Shown here: piece by piece, positions 1 through 8,441 of the stretch
How the letters are laid out: each line of letters starts with the position of its first letter
Position numbering within the stretch: the stretch's first letter is position 1
From: Verrucomicrobiota bacterium
GTDB lineage: Bacteria; Verrucomicrobiota; Verrucomicrobiia; Opitutales; Opitutaceae
Length of the DNA: 36,288 nucleotides
NCBI GenBank assembly: GCA_030604905.1
Contig: JAUVVA010000029.1
Coordinates: forward strand, 1 to 36,288
Direction of reading: 5' to 3'
Position numbers and translations under genes: made by a program
The notes under the pieces: model-generated
Told to the model about the DNA's origin: nothing
Databases searched by the model: none
Seen by the model: the letters and a program-made list of their open reading frames with translations, nothing else

Positions 1-418
1 CGCTCATGTCCTTGAGCGGGGCGAGCAGCTTGGCGAAGGCGGTCTCGAGCTGCGCGTGGTAGGGCGTGCCGCGGTATTGCTCGATGGCCTTGTGCGCGAC
101 CATGAGCGCGAGCAACTCGCCCTGCGTCACCTGCACGGTGGGAAACTCGTGGACCTCCTCGGTGAAGAAGTAGCCGTGCTCCTGCGGATCGTAGGCGATG
201 GGGAGCCCGAGGCGGTCGCGCATGAAGTTGATGTCGCGCTGGATCGTCTTGGCCGCGGTCTCGAGCTCGTCGGCGATGCGCTGGCAGTTGGGGTAGTCCT
301 CCTTTTTCAGGAGGTCGAAGATCCGCTTCATGCGCATGACCGCGGGGCGGTTGCCGGCGGCGCGGGCGGGAGCGGAGGACTGCGGGGCGGCGACGCGGGA
401 CTTCTGTTTGGCGGGCAT
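1..418 (-). CDS. WYL-type transcriptional regulator, N-terminal part (runs off the window)
   Basis: The 139 visible residues form a basic, Ala-rich leader followed by a winged helix-turn-helix of the HTH_11/DeoR type. It begins near MKRIFDLLKK, has a recognition region around KTIQRDINFMRDRLGLPI, and a wing near EHGYFF. This is the usual N-terminus of WYL-domain regulators, whose C-terminal WYL domain binds nucleotide or nucleic-acid ligands; that part lies outside the window. The start at 418 is the first ATG. A second ATG in front of the helix-turn-helix could be used instead, because the first 30 residues look like low-complexity leader. The gene lies 58 bases downstream of a small unknown gene on the same strand, so the two may be co-transcribed. 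The regulator family is fairly sure; the target is unknown. Such proteins occur both in defence loci and as housekeeping regulators. Confidence 0.8.
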   Translation of the reverse strand, partial: MPAKQKSRVAAPQSSAPARAAGNRPAVMRMKRIFDLLKKEDYPNCQRIADELETAAKTIQRDINFMRDRLGLPIAYDPQEHGYFFTEEVHEFPTVQVTQGELLALMVAHKAIEQYRGTPYHAQLETAFAKLLAPLKDMS

Positions 419-476
419 GCGCGAAGGAGTGGGCGGAGGACGGAGCGTGGCGACCAATCGGCTGCGGGCCAAGCAT

Positions 477-932
477 CTACGGCGCGGCCACGGTCGCCGA
501 CGCGCTGGCCTCGCGAAAGCTCCGGGCCCAGCGCCGGGCGTAGGCGGGCTCGCGGGCGGCCCGTTGCTCGTGGCGCGCCTGCTCTTCGCGCAGGCGGCGG
601 GCGCGCTCGCTGGTCAACGGCAAGGCCTCGAGCGGCACGATGCGCGCGATCTCCGCGCCCGAGTCGGCGAGGAGCGCGACGCCGGCCCCGGCGCAGTCGC
701 CCAAGGGGCGCCAGCCCGCGCAGCCGAGCAGCCCGACGCAGGGGCGGGTGGCCCCGTAGGGCGAGTGCATCGTGGCCCAAAGCAGGTGGCGCTCGTCGCG
801 GAGCACGCACTCGTTGAGCGGGATGGGCACGGGCATTTCGAAGCCCGGAAAAACCAGGCAGGCCCCTCGGGAGAGGAGCGGAGGGAGATGGGCGCGGAGC
901 GCCGAGGGCACGCAGGTGGACGGGCGGGACAT
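477..932 (-). CDS. Conserved hypothetical protein, 151 aa
   Basis: I do not recognise a family. The protein reads as a compact soluble domain without signal peptide or membrane segment. It has a folded-looking N-terminal two thirds, with the stretches PVPLNECVLRDERHLLWAT and GLLGCAGWRPLGDCAGAG, then a charged helical tail rich in Arg and Glu (ERARRLREEQARHEQRAARE). The start at 932 is an ATG. The same frame stays open upstream to 1226 but reads like non-coding sequence there and would enter the divergent GH52 gene. It precedes the WYL regulator on the same strand by 58 bases. The hydrophobic/charged pattern and context argue that it is real; function is unknown. Confidence 0.6.
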   Translation of the reverse strand: MSRPSTCVPSALRAHLPPLLSRGACLVFPGFEMPVPIPLNECVLRDERHLLWATMHSPYGATRPCVGLLGCAGWRPLGDCAGAGVALLADSGAEIARIVPLEALPLTSERARRLREEQARHEQRAAREPAYARRWARSFREASASATVAAP

Positions 933-1161
933 GGCAGGGATCGGCTCGAAGGGAGTCTGCGAGGACCCCGGCAGGATAGGAGGGGGGATCGGACAAATAC
1001 GGTCCCAGCCCGCACGTTTCACCCGAGAGGCGGAGGAGCGCGTCGAGCGCTCCGTCCTTTGCCCGGTCCGCGCCGAAATTTGCTCGCGATCCCAACTCGC
1101 TGTTCCGTCGCCCATCTGCATCGTGCCGGCTTCAGCCTTTGGCTCAGATCCAATCCACCCG

Positions 1162-3297
1162 ATGAAAACTCCCACTCCCTGGTTCAACGCCCACCATTCG
1201 CCCATCGGCGCCTTCTCGACCTTCACGCTCGGTTTGCCCGGAGCGCGGGGCGGCTTCGGCCTGGAGCGCGGCGGCCCGGCCGACGAGGACGTGTATGTGG
1301 CGGTGGAGGATCGCGAGGGCGGGGGCTTTCACGCGCTGCCGTTTTTTGGTCCCGCCACCGACGACGCCGCCCGCTACGACGCGGAGGCCGCGGCGCAGGC
1401 GCAGGGCGAGGCGGAGGCGGATGTCCCGGCTTTTCGCCCCTTCGCGACCGCGGACGTGACGCGTGATTTCGACGTCGCGCGCGACACGTGGCGCGCCGCG
1501 GACCTGGAGTTCACCGTGCACACGCAGGTCGTGCCCGTGCCGGACCCGGCGGAGGCGCGCGACGAGACCGCGGCGGCCGCGCTGCGCGACGCGCTGGTGC
1601 CGGCCGTGTGGGCCGAGCTGACGATCGACAATCGCGGCGGCGCGCGGCCGCGGCGGGGCTTTTTCGGTTTTGCCGGCAAGGATCCCTACACCTTCATGCG
1701 CACCTGGACCGGCGAAGGCTTCGTCGCGGCGGGGCAGGGAGGCCAGGTCGCGATCTTCGCGGGGGCGGAGCCCGGGGTGGCCCCGGCGCAGGGCTTCACC
1801 GCGGCCAAGCTGCTCGCGCCGGCGCACCCGGCCAACGCCCGCTTCGGCCTCGGCCCGGTGGCCGGCATCGTGGTCACCGCCGCGCCCGGCGAGCGCCGCA
1901 CCGTGCGCTTCGCGCTGGCCTTTTTCCGGGGTGGCGTGGTGACGACGGGCCTGCCCACGCGCTACCTCTACACCCGCTTCTTCGCCGACATCGACGCCGT
2001 GGGCCGCCACGCCCTCGGCATGGCGGATCGCGTCACCGCGGCCTCGGCCGCGCCGGCGGCGCTCGCCGGCGCCGCAACGCTGGGGCCTGAACGCGCCTTC
2101 CAACTCGCCCATGCGATCCGCAGCTACTACGGCAGCAGCGAGCTGCTGGAGACGCTCGAGGGCGAGCCCTTCTGGGTCGTCAACGAGGGCGAATACCGGA
2201 TGATGAACACCTTCGACCTGACGGTGGACCATCTCTTTTTCGAGCTGCGCCTCAACCCCTGGGCCGTGCGCAACCAGCTCGACTGGTTCATGCGCCGTTA
2301 CCGCTACACCGACGAGGTCGTGTGCCCGAAGACCAAGGCGCGTTTCCCCGGCGGCGTGAGCTTCACCCACGACATGGGCGTCGCCAACAGTTTCAGCCCG
2401 CCCGGGCGCTCGGCCTACGAGCTCACCGGGTTGCACGGCTGCTTCTCGCACATGACGCACGAGCAGCTGGTCAACTTCACCCTCTGCGCCGGCGCCTACC
2501 TGCACGAGGTCGGCGACGCGGCCTGGGCGCAGCAGGTGGCCGCGACGCTCGCCGACTGCCAGGCGAGCCTGCTCGCGCGCGATGATCCCGAGCCGGCGCG
2601 GCGCAACGGCATCATGGGCTACGACAGCTCGCGTTGCGACGGCGGCAGCGAGATCACCACCTACGACAGCCTCGACGCCTCCCTCGGCCAGGCGCGCAAC
2701 AACCTCTACCTGGCGGTCAAATCCTGGGCCGCCTACCTCGCGCTCGAGGCGTTTTGGAAACTGCGGGCCGAGCCCGCGCTGGCCCACGAGGCCGCCGCCC
2801 AGGCGGTGCGCGCCGCGCAAAGCATCCTCGGCGCCGCCGTCGCGGGGCCGGCGCTTCCGGCCGTGCTTTTCGAGGGCGTGGACAGCGCGATCATTCCCGC
2901 GGTGGAGGGCCTGGTGTTTCCGTGGCGCTTCGGGCGTCGCGACGTGTTTGCCGGCGACTCCGTGCACGCCCGCCTCGTGGCCCGGCTGCGCGAGCACCTC
3001 GTGCACGTGCTCGATCCCAGGAACGGTCTCTGCCGTTTCGCCGACGGTGGCTGGAAACTCAGCTCCACGAGCAACAATTCCTGGCTCTCGAAAATCTACC
3101 TCTGCCAGGCCGTGGCCCGGGATATCCTGGACCTGCGTGACGCCGCGGAGGAGGCCCGCGCCGACGCCGCGCACGTGGCGTGGCTGCTGCATCCGAAAAA
3201 CGCCTACTTCGCCTGGAGCGACCAGATGCTTTCGGGCATCGCCTGCGGCTCGAAATACTATCCGCGCGGTGTGACGGCCATCCTCTGGCTCGGCTGA
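1162..3297 (+). CDS. GH52 beta-xylosidase, intracellular
   Basis: This 711-aa protein matches the GH52 family along its whole length. GH52 enzymes are retaining beta-xylosidases that release xylose from xylo-oligosaccharides. Hallmarks are FNAHHSPIGAFSTFTLG at residues 8-24, the nucleophile motif WVVNEGEYRMMNTFDLT with Glu342, FTHDMGVAN near 401, GCFSHMTHEQLVN near 426, and SEITTYDSLDASLGQARNNLY with Asp502. Glu342 and Asp502 are 160 residues apart, as are the catalytic Glu335 and Asp495 of the Geobacillus enzyme. The C-terminus keeps STSNNSWLSKIYLCQ and GSKYYPRGVTAILWL. The start at 1162 gives the usual family length of about 705 aa. There is no signal peptide, so it acts in the cytoplasm on imported xylosides. 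It stands alone, divergent from the small gene at 477-932. No clear ribosome binding site is seen. Confidence 0.95.
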   Translation: MKTPTPWFNAHHSPIGAFSTFTLGLPGARGGFGLERGGPADEDVYVAVEDREGGGFHALPFFGPATDDAARYDAEAAAQAQGEAEADVPAFRPFATADVTRDFDVARDTWRAADLEFTVHTQVVPVPDPAEARDETAAAALRDALVPAVWAELTIDNRGGARPRRGFFGFAGKDPYTFMRTWTGEGFVAAGQGGQVAIFAGAEPGVAPAQGFTAAKLLAPAHPANARFGLGPVAGIVVTAAPGERRTVRFALAFFRGGVVTTGLPTRYLYTRFFADIDAVGRHALGMADRVTAASAAPAALAGAATLGPERAFQLAHAIRSYYGSSELLETLEGEPFWVVNEGEYRMMNTFDLTVDHLFFELRLNPWAVRNQLDWFMRRYRYTDEVVCPKTKARFPGGVSFTHDMGVANSFSPPGRSAYELTGLHGCFSHMTHEQLVNFTLCAGAYLHEVGDAAWAQQVAATLADCQASLLARDDPEPARRNGIMGYDSSRCDGGSEITTYDSLDASLGQARNNLYLAVKSWAAYLALEAFWKLRAEPALAHEAAAQAVRAAQSILGAAVAGPALPAVLFEGVDSAIIPAVEGLVFPWRFGRRDVFAGDSVHARLVARLREHLVHVLDPRNGLCRFADGGWKLSSTSNNSWLSKIYLCQAVARDILDLRDAAEEARADAAHVAWLLHPKNAYFAWSDQMLSGIACGSKYYPRGVTAILWLG

Positions 3298-3829
3298 GCC
3301 GGGGGGCTCGCGGGCCGCTCTCGATGCGGTGTGGGTGCAGGAACCGGAAGCTGACGCGCGAACCGCGTCGCCTCCGGGCCCGGCGCTTCCCGGCGCCGTT
3401 CCCGGGTCCACGAGTTCAGCCCGAATCCCGCAGTGGGAATCACGGATCGCACCGTTGTGCGCGGATGACGGACTCTTGAGCTGGCCCGGAATCCGCGGTT
3501 GTCGCGGGTCGTCTCACCCAAGCTGGTGGCCGCCGGCTCGCCCCGTCATCCGCTCCATGCACCTTCTTCCGCAGAACGGGACACGTCGGGATATCGCGAC
3601 GACCTTCCGCCTCACCACCTCGCGAGATACTCCGCCGGGACAATCGCGAAATCCGGGGTTGAGGCGAAACCCCTCTGCGAGCGGCTCGCAGGCGGCCGAG
3701 GCGCCGTGAGCTTCGGCTTCACGCCGCGAAGCCGTGATGGCGACGGTGCCAGGCGAGCGGGGCGAGTCCGTTGTCGGGGCCGTTGTTGTGGCCGCTGCGA
3801 AGTGCGATGTCACCAATCCGACTATTTAG
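3298..3829. other. Intergenic region without a recognisable gene
   Basis: These 532 bases between the GH52 gene and the dndA relic hold only short open frames that look like chance products of high GC. No RNA gene or clear terminator was found. A short inverted repeat sits around 3704-3735. The region may contain decayed sequence left from rearrangement at the edge of the defence island. Confidence 0.5.
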
Positions 3830-4270
3830 TCAGCCTCGCAGCTCCGCGATCCGAGCCGCCACCTCTTCCCAATCCACCTCGGGGGTGAGGTGGCACCAGC
3901 TTAGGCGAATGCACTCGTTGGCTGTCTGGTCTTCGAAGCCCATCGCTTTGAGGACGTGGCTTGGCGTGTAGGCGCTCGAAGTGCAGGCCGAGCCATTGGA
4001 GATCGCGATCAAATCCTTGAGCGCGACCATCAGCGCCTCCGAATCCAGCCCGGGAAAGCGGATGTTCAGGGTCGAGGGCAGCGCCCGCGCCTGATCGCCC
4101 ACCGGCTCGCCGCCTGCCGTGGTCAAGGCCTTCAGCGCAGCCGTCTTGATCGCACGGCACCGCTTCTCGCGGGCCGCCTGCTCTTTCCCCGCGCGTTCCG
4201 CCGCTTCTCCGAGCGCCGCGATCAAGCCCACCGGCTGCGTGCCCGGGCGCGGTCGTTCTGGCCGGCCCGG
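3830..4270 (-). pseudogene. dndA: 3' relic of a DndA-like cysteine desulfurase
   Basis: About 145 codons match the C-terminal third of DndA, the PLP-dependent cysteine desulfurase that supplies sulfur for DNA phosphorothioation. Diagnostic stretches are RPGTQPVGLIAALGEAA, STLNIRFPGLDSEALMVALK, the active-site loop ISNGSACTSS with the persulfide Cys (codon near 3983-3985), SHVLKAMG, and the C-terminus IRLSWCHLTPEVDWEEVAARI. These fit DndA better than IscS. Upstream of RPGT the similarity stops within a few residues and an in-frame stop follows near 4283. The PLP-lysine and the whole N-terminal two thirds are absent, so no working enzyme can be made. A GTG at 4231 could open a 133-aa fragment, but this is best read as a remnant. 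No dndB-E genes are present. It lies downstream of, and on the same strand as, the phosphorothioate-related nuclease operon. Confidence 0.85.
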
Positions 4271-4664
4271 CGGACGACAATCTCACGCTCATGGCGCTGC
4301 AGCCGACCTTATGAAAAGGCGGAGCATCCGTGTTGCGGAACCGGAACAGATTCGTTCTTCTCCCGTTTCAACAATACCTGCTAAGCCTCGGGCGTGTCGG
4401 CTCAAGCCGAGGCGCGCTGCTCAAATCGGCGGGTTACTCTAATTTTTTGGGGCGCGGCCGCGATGACATGACGACGCGAGGACAAAACCCAGCGGCGTCG
4501 CCAACGACGCCGAAATGGCCGGTTCGGCTTGCGACGCTTGAGGCGGTTACGAATCAGCCAAGCTGCACAACCAAGACGGCGCTCAAGGGCTACCATTACC
4601 TCCAGGCTCGCGGCTCAAGAGTGCTCATGAAGCGTCAAGACTGATGTTGCTGAATGCCGAGGCC
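4271..4664. other. Gene-poor stretch between the dndA relic and the defence operon
   Basis: There is no supported gene in these 394 bases. It includes a short inverted repeat (GCCTCGG with CCGAGGC, about 4384-4411) and somewhat more A+T than its surroundings near 4430-4460. Short open frames on both strands show no family features. It is a plausible deletion scar where the rest of a dnd locus was lost; this is inference. Confidence 0.45.
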
Positions 4665-6947
4665 TCACAACTTCGCCACGAAGGTGCCGAGGATCGGATG
4701 GGTGACCTCGGTTCTGGAGACTTTGATTGTTTCATGCGCCGGATTGTCCGGGGTAAAAATCCAGCTGCCTGAATCTTGTTTGATGCGCTTGATCGTCTCG
4801 GTGCCATGCTCGCCCACTCCAAACTCCGGGAGATTCGCGATCACGATTTCACCCTCGCGCCTTGGGCTGCGGTGATACTCGAAAATCACCCACTCGCCGC
4901 GCATCAGCGTCGGCTCCATCGAATCCCCCGCCACCCGCACCACGAAGCGGTTTTTCCGCGCCAAAGACGCCGGCACCGCCACCCAGTCCATCTCCTCCAA
5001 ATCGTTTAGTGAACCGGTCTCGAGACCGTGAAACGCCGCGCCCGCGGCCAAGGCTCCGACGCAGGGCAAGTGGGTTACGAACGCGCCAGCGCCCACTGCG
5101 GAGAAAGGCAGAAGCTTTCCGCCGGTATCGGGCTGCTCAGCCCCGCCGTCAAATGGCCCTTCCTCCACCTGCGGGTAAGGCGTGGGCGCAGGCGAGGGGC
5201 GCGATACCGGCACGGCTGCGCTCGCCTCGCGGTCCTTTTGAGATCCGTCCGCGCATTCCCAGCGCTCGGCCCCGCGCTGATTGGCCGTCACCTCGAACGC
5301 CTCGACGAAGCGCGAGAAGAGCAAAGTCTCCCAGTTTCCGCGGCGGAACAAATCACGCCCAAGCAGCGTCTGCGCTTCGCGCTCGAAACGCTCGCCCATA
5401 GCGCCGTTGAGACCCCGCCAGTAATCGACGATGATGTCTCGGCTGCCGTGCAATTGGCGGTAGGTGGGAAGCCGGTCGCTCTTCTTGGCGTTAATCTCGG
5501 GCGACGCCGGAAACAGGTTCCAAAGGTCGTTGTTTCGCCAGTAGGAAAACGGCATAGCGTGATCGACGTCGAAGGCCTTCCCTCCGAGTTCGCGCTGCGA
5601 CCACACGCAGGGACGTGAAGGCAGGCCGTCGAAATACTTTTGGGCTACGGTGACGTTGCGCCCCTGGTCGGGCGCGAGCAGTAGGCGGTCGATGACGAGG
5701 CTGGCCTTCACCGCGCCGGCACCGTCAATGACCTTGGCAAAAAGCTCCGTTTGTTCGGCCCAGCGTAGGATCGTGGCGTCGCGAATCCACGAGCCCATCA
5801 GGCAAAGCTCGCGCCACAGGGCGACGTCCATGGCGAGGGTTTTTTCGCGCACGTCGTATTGGAACACGTCGTAGTGCCCGCCGCCCGCGTGTTTGGCCGG
5901 CATAGTGTGGATGGTCGCCTGAAACTCGCGCAGTGCTTTTTTGAATACACGCTCGGCGTCGTCTGTCAGACGGCCGCCTTTCCAATCGGCGTAAAAGCCG
6001 GACAAGCCGCCCGATCCCCGGAAATGCTGGATCAAGGCGTCCAAGGGTTTTCGGATCGCCACGCCGCCACGCTGGCCGGGCGCTTCCCCGACGCGTTGGG
6101 GTATGAACACGTCGCTCTCAAAAATCGGCCAGTAGTAGAGGATCCATTTCTCGGCCAAGGCGGCGATGGGAAGGCACACCTTTCCCTCGGCGGTGTAGGC
6201 GGCGAGATGACTTTGGGTCTGGGCGATTTCCGCGAGGGCACGAAAGAGGGCGAGCTTGTAGGTGGCGTCCTTTTTGTCGCGGTTGAGGATGCTCTCCACC
6301 AAGTGCAGCGGGCGGTCGCCTGAGTCGGCCTGGCGGGTGAGTTCGCCAGTCCACCACACGACACCGGGACGGCCCAAGCCGTCAGGGCTCTCGCGCATGG
6401 CGAGCGGAGAGAACCCCACGCGTTCGAGTAGGAGCTGGAGTTTGGCCGGGACGAGATCGGAAAAGAAACGACCATCGGCGTCGCGTCGTGATTGCGGATC
6501 CACGTCGTCGCGGCGCGCGGGGATGGAGACGCGCAGGCGGCCACCGGGGCGAAGGATGCGGCGGATGGCGTAGATGGCGTCGAAGAGCTTTTCTTCCTCC
6601 AGATGCATGAGCACGGCGGAGCAGAGGACGCCGTCGAATTCGCCATCGGCGAAGGGCTGGAGATCGGGCAGCTCGGCGAGGAAGAGCCGGCCTTGGGTGG
6701 CGATGCGCTGAGTGCGCAGCGTTTTCTCGGTCGTGAGGACCATTTCCGGCACGGCATCGGCGCCATAGGCGTCTTTTCCTGCAAGGAGGAGCGCGGCTAG
6801 ATCGCGTCCACTACCGCAGCCAAGGTCTAAGATTCTTCGGCAACCCTGGAAGGCAGCCAACAGGTCCGCCGTGTCGCCGCCCCGCGCATACAGAGTGCCG
6901 AGGTGCTCGGCTTGGGTTGCGTAGAAAGATTTGGTTTGGGCATCCAT
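4665..6947 (-). CDS. Methyltransferase-HNH nuclease-S24 peptidase fusion protein, 760 aa
   Basis: Three recognisable parts occur in one frame. Residues 1-200 are a class I SAM-dependent methyltransferase with the SAM motif DLGCGSG (41-47) and the late strand RILRPGGRLRVSIP. Residues 220-540 match a family of HNH proteins (YKLALFRALAEIA, EKWILYYWPIFESDVFIPQ, LRWAEQTE) with HNH core residues Asp460, Asp462-His463, Asn477, Asn486 and Asp491. After a Pro-rich linker (575-600), residues 625-760 are an S24 peptidase of the LexA/UmuD type: putative scissile Ala635-Gly636 in LAAG, nucleophile Ser676 in AGDSMEP, and general-base Lys720 in TETIKRIK. LexA-type domains cut themselves when RecA filaments form, so this protein could split nuclease from peptidase on DNA damage; that is inference. 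Its start lies 14 bases after the stop of the phosphorothioate-sensing HNH gene, so the two are probably one operon. The methyltransferase substrate is unknown. Confidence 0.88.
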   Translation of the reverse strand: MDAQTKSFYATQAEHLGTLYARGGDTADLLAAFQGCRRILDLGCGSGRDLAALLLAGKDAYGADAVPEMVLTTEKTLRTQRIATQGRLFLAELPDLQPFADGEFDGVLCSAVLMHLEEEKLFDAIYAIRRILRPGGRLRVSIPARRDDVDPQSRRDADGRFFSDLVPAKLQLLLERVGFSPLAMRESPDGLGRPGVVWWTGELTRQADSGDRPLHLVESILNRDKKDATYKLALFRALAEIAQTQSHLAAYTAEGKVCLPIAALAEKWILYYWPIFESDVFIPQRVGEAPGQRGGVAIRKPLDALIQHFRGSGGLSGFYADWKGGRLTDDAERVFKKALREFQATIHTMPAKHAGGGHYDVFQYDVREKTLAMDVALWRELCLMGSWIRDATILRWAEQTELFAKVIDGAGAVKASLVIDRLLLAPDQGRNVTVAQKYFDGLPSRPCVWSQRELGGKAFDVDHAMPFSYWRNNDLWNLFPASPEINAKKSDRLPTYRQLHGSRDIIVDYWRGLNGAMGERFEREAQTLLGRDLFRRGNWETLLFSRFVEAFEVTANQRGAERWECADGSQKDREASAAVPVSRPSPAPTPYPQVEEGPFDGGAEQPDTGGKLLPFSAVGAGAFVTHLPCVGALAAGAAFHGLETGSLNDLEEMDWVAVPASLARKNRFVVRVAGDSMEPTLMRGEWVIFEYHRSPRREGEIVIANLPEFGVGEHGTETIKRIKQDSGSWIFTPDNPAHETIKVSRTEVTHPILGTFVAKL

Positions 6948-6961
6948 TCGTCGCGAACATA

Positions 6962-7882
6962 CTATGCGGCTTCAATGAATCCGTGTTCACGCCGGTGCCA
7001 GCCCAAGTAGTCCGGGTGAGGACGCAGCTTCGTTATGTTGGGGATGATCAAACTGCGGCCCGCGAGGGCGCGCAGAGAAAAGCCACCGGCAGGACCTGCC
7101 TCCGTGAAGTAGGCAGTGGACTTAACGAGGATGCGCAGATCGTCACCGACACTCCAGAGGCCGAGGTCAAACAAAGCGTGAGCCGTGGGCGACAGCGCAA
7201 GGCCGTTGCCGGGGTCGTTGTTCCGGCTCTTCGAGTGCTGGTGGATGTGCGCGGCCTCGACGATCCCGGCCTGATTGATTGTGGTGAGACGATAGCCAGT
7301 GAGGGCGCAGGTAAATTGGTAGCCGCTGACGACCTCGCTTTTGAAGCGGGCGTTGCGACCCGCTTCGCGAGCGGCGCGGTAGGCGGCCTGGTCTTTGGCG
7401 AAGGCGGCGATCTCCGCGCTGTCGAGGGCGCGCTCAAAGCCAAGCGCGGCGGCGAGGGAGACTTGTTCGGCGGGTGGGAAGTAGGTCGCGACGAGCAGGC
7501 GGCGGAGTTTGTCGCGGAAGGCGGAGTCGCCGAGCGCGGCGAGGAGATTGTCTGGGAGTTGGGCTCGAACGCTAGTCTCGCGCGAGCGTGAAGGCCGACC
7601 GTCCTCTTCAAAGACGCACCACACGCCGTCGGTGGCGAGCGCGTGAAAGGGCATACGAATGTCGCCCTTGTTCTGGCGCCGTTCCGCGACGATGGGCCAA
7701 AGGTTTTGAAAGCGCAGGATGAGATCGGGCGAGAGCGTCACCCAAGCGCCGGTGAGGAGTCCGGCCTCCAGCAGGTCGAGCACGGCGAGCAGGAGCAGCG
7801 GCTTGTGCGGCGCGCGCCCCTTCTCGGCGTCGCTGTCCACGCGCAGAACGGTGAAACGGGTAAGAGCTTGCTCCGGGCTCAT
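6962..7882 (-). CDS. Phosphorothioate-DNA-binding HNH restriction endonuclease (SBD-HNH, type IV-like)
   Basis: This 306-aa protein has two domains. Residues 1-150 resemble the sulfur-binding domain (SBD) of ScoMcrA-type enzymes, which recognise phosphorothioate-modified DNA: APHKPLLLLAVLDLLEAG (24-41), KGDIRMPFHALATDGVW (72-88) and the C-terminal LRRLLVATYFPP. Residues 185-265 are an HNH_2 nuclease: GIVEAAHIHQHS with His212, then DPGNGLALSPTAHALFDLG with Asn226 and His235. Known relatives cut DNA near phosphorothioate sites, so the likely job is restriction of foreign phosphorothioated DNA in the cytoplasm. Its ATG overlaps the stop of the upstream lipoprotein gene (ATGA), suggesting translational coupling. 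The methyltransferase-HNH-S24 gene follows after 14 bases. The family call is firm; phosphorothioate dependence is known for the family and not shown here. Confidence 0.87.
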   Translation of the reverse strand: MSPEQALTRFTVLRVDSDAEKGRAPHKPLLLLAVLDLLEAGLLTGAWVTLSPDLILRFQNLWPIVAERRQNKGDIRMPFHALATDGVWCVFEEDGRPSRSRETSVRAQLPDNLLAALGDSAFRDKLRRLLVATYFPPAEQVSLAAALGFERALDSAEIAAFAKDQAAYRAAREAGRNARFKSEVVSGYQFTCALTGYRLTTINQAGIVEAAHIHQHSKSRNNDPGNGLALSPTAHALFDLGLWSVGDDLRILVKSTAYFTEAGPAGGFSLRALAGRSLIIPNITKLRPHPDYLGWHRREHGFIEAA

Positions 7883-8433
7883 AGACTAGGCCCAAACGCC
7901 TTCGCCACGTTCTGCTGGATCAGCTCTCGATCTGTGGACAGCGCAGGGGGTTTGAATCCCCGGAGCACCCATTCCCCTTTCTTTTTCTCCAGCTGGTAAC
8001 TCTGATACCCCAGTGTGCCGGCCGTGATTGCATGAACTATCGCTTTCGTGCTGCCACCAGTCCCGGTCTTCCATTCGGTCCAAGACCCTCCCCAGTAACG
8101 AAACTGCTCACAAAAGACGGATAAGCTATATCGCTCCGAGACACCATTCATCCGATCTGTATCGGAAACATGAGCGGGCTCGAACCGGATAGACGGCTTG
8201 TTCAGCTCTATCAGTCGCGTCGGGTTATTCCTAGGGTCGATTTCAAGCGCCAACCAGCGGCCATCGCGCTCGACGAACCTTTCGTTGATGATGCTCAAGG
8301 CAAATGTTTGCGCTTCGCCCTGAGTCTTGGGTGCAGGCTCGGGCGAACAGCCGGCCCCAGCGAAGGCGAAGAAGAAGGCTCCGAGCATCAGCATCAGTCG
8401 ATGACTGACGTTGGATTCAAACATGAAACGCAT
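7879..8433 (-). CDS. Small putative lipoprotein in the nuclease operon, 184 aa
   Basis: The N-terminus carries a hydrophobic segment, MLMLGAFFFAFAGAG, ending at Cys29 and followed by SPEPAP. This looks like a lipoprotein signal, although the residue at -3 is Gly and atypical for a lipobox. The mature part is about 155 residues, polar, with no family I recognise; it contains LALEIDPRNNPTRLIELNKPSIRFEP and ends in QNVAKAFGPSL. Start sites at 8433, 8424 or internal Met14/Met16 are all possible, since no clear ribosome binding site separates them. The stop overlaps the start of the SBD-HNH nuclease by four bases, so the pair is likely translated together. The Mrr-type gene ends 8 bases upstream. 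Why a lipoprotein should be coupled to a cytoplasmic nuclease is unexplained. Confidence 0.7.
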   Translation of the reverse strand: MRFMFESNVSHRLMLMLGAFFFAFAGAGCSPEPAPKTQGEAQTFALSIINERFVERDGRWLALEIDPRNNPTRLIELNKPSIRFEPAHVSDTDRMNGVSERYSLSVFCEQFRYWGGSWTEWKTGTGGSTKAIVHAITAGTLGYQSYQLEKKKGEWVLRGFKPPALSTDRELIQQNVAKAFGPSL

Positions 8434-8441
8434 GACGTAAT

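Noticed and set aside
3298..3829. Small plus- and minus-strand genes in the gap after GH52
   Set aside because: Overlapping frames in several phases with no motif; typical chance frames in GC-rich DNA.
3830..4231. IscS/SufS housekeeping cysteine desulfurase
   Set aside because: The fragment lacks the N-terminal two thirds, and its C-terminal motifs (SHVLKAMG, IRLSWCHLTPEVDW) fit DndA better.
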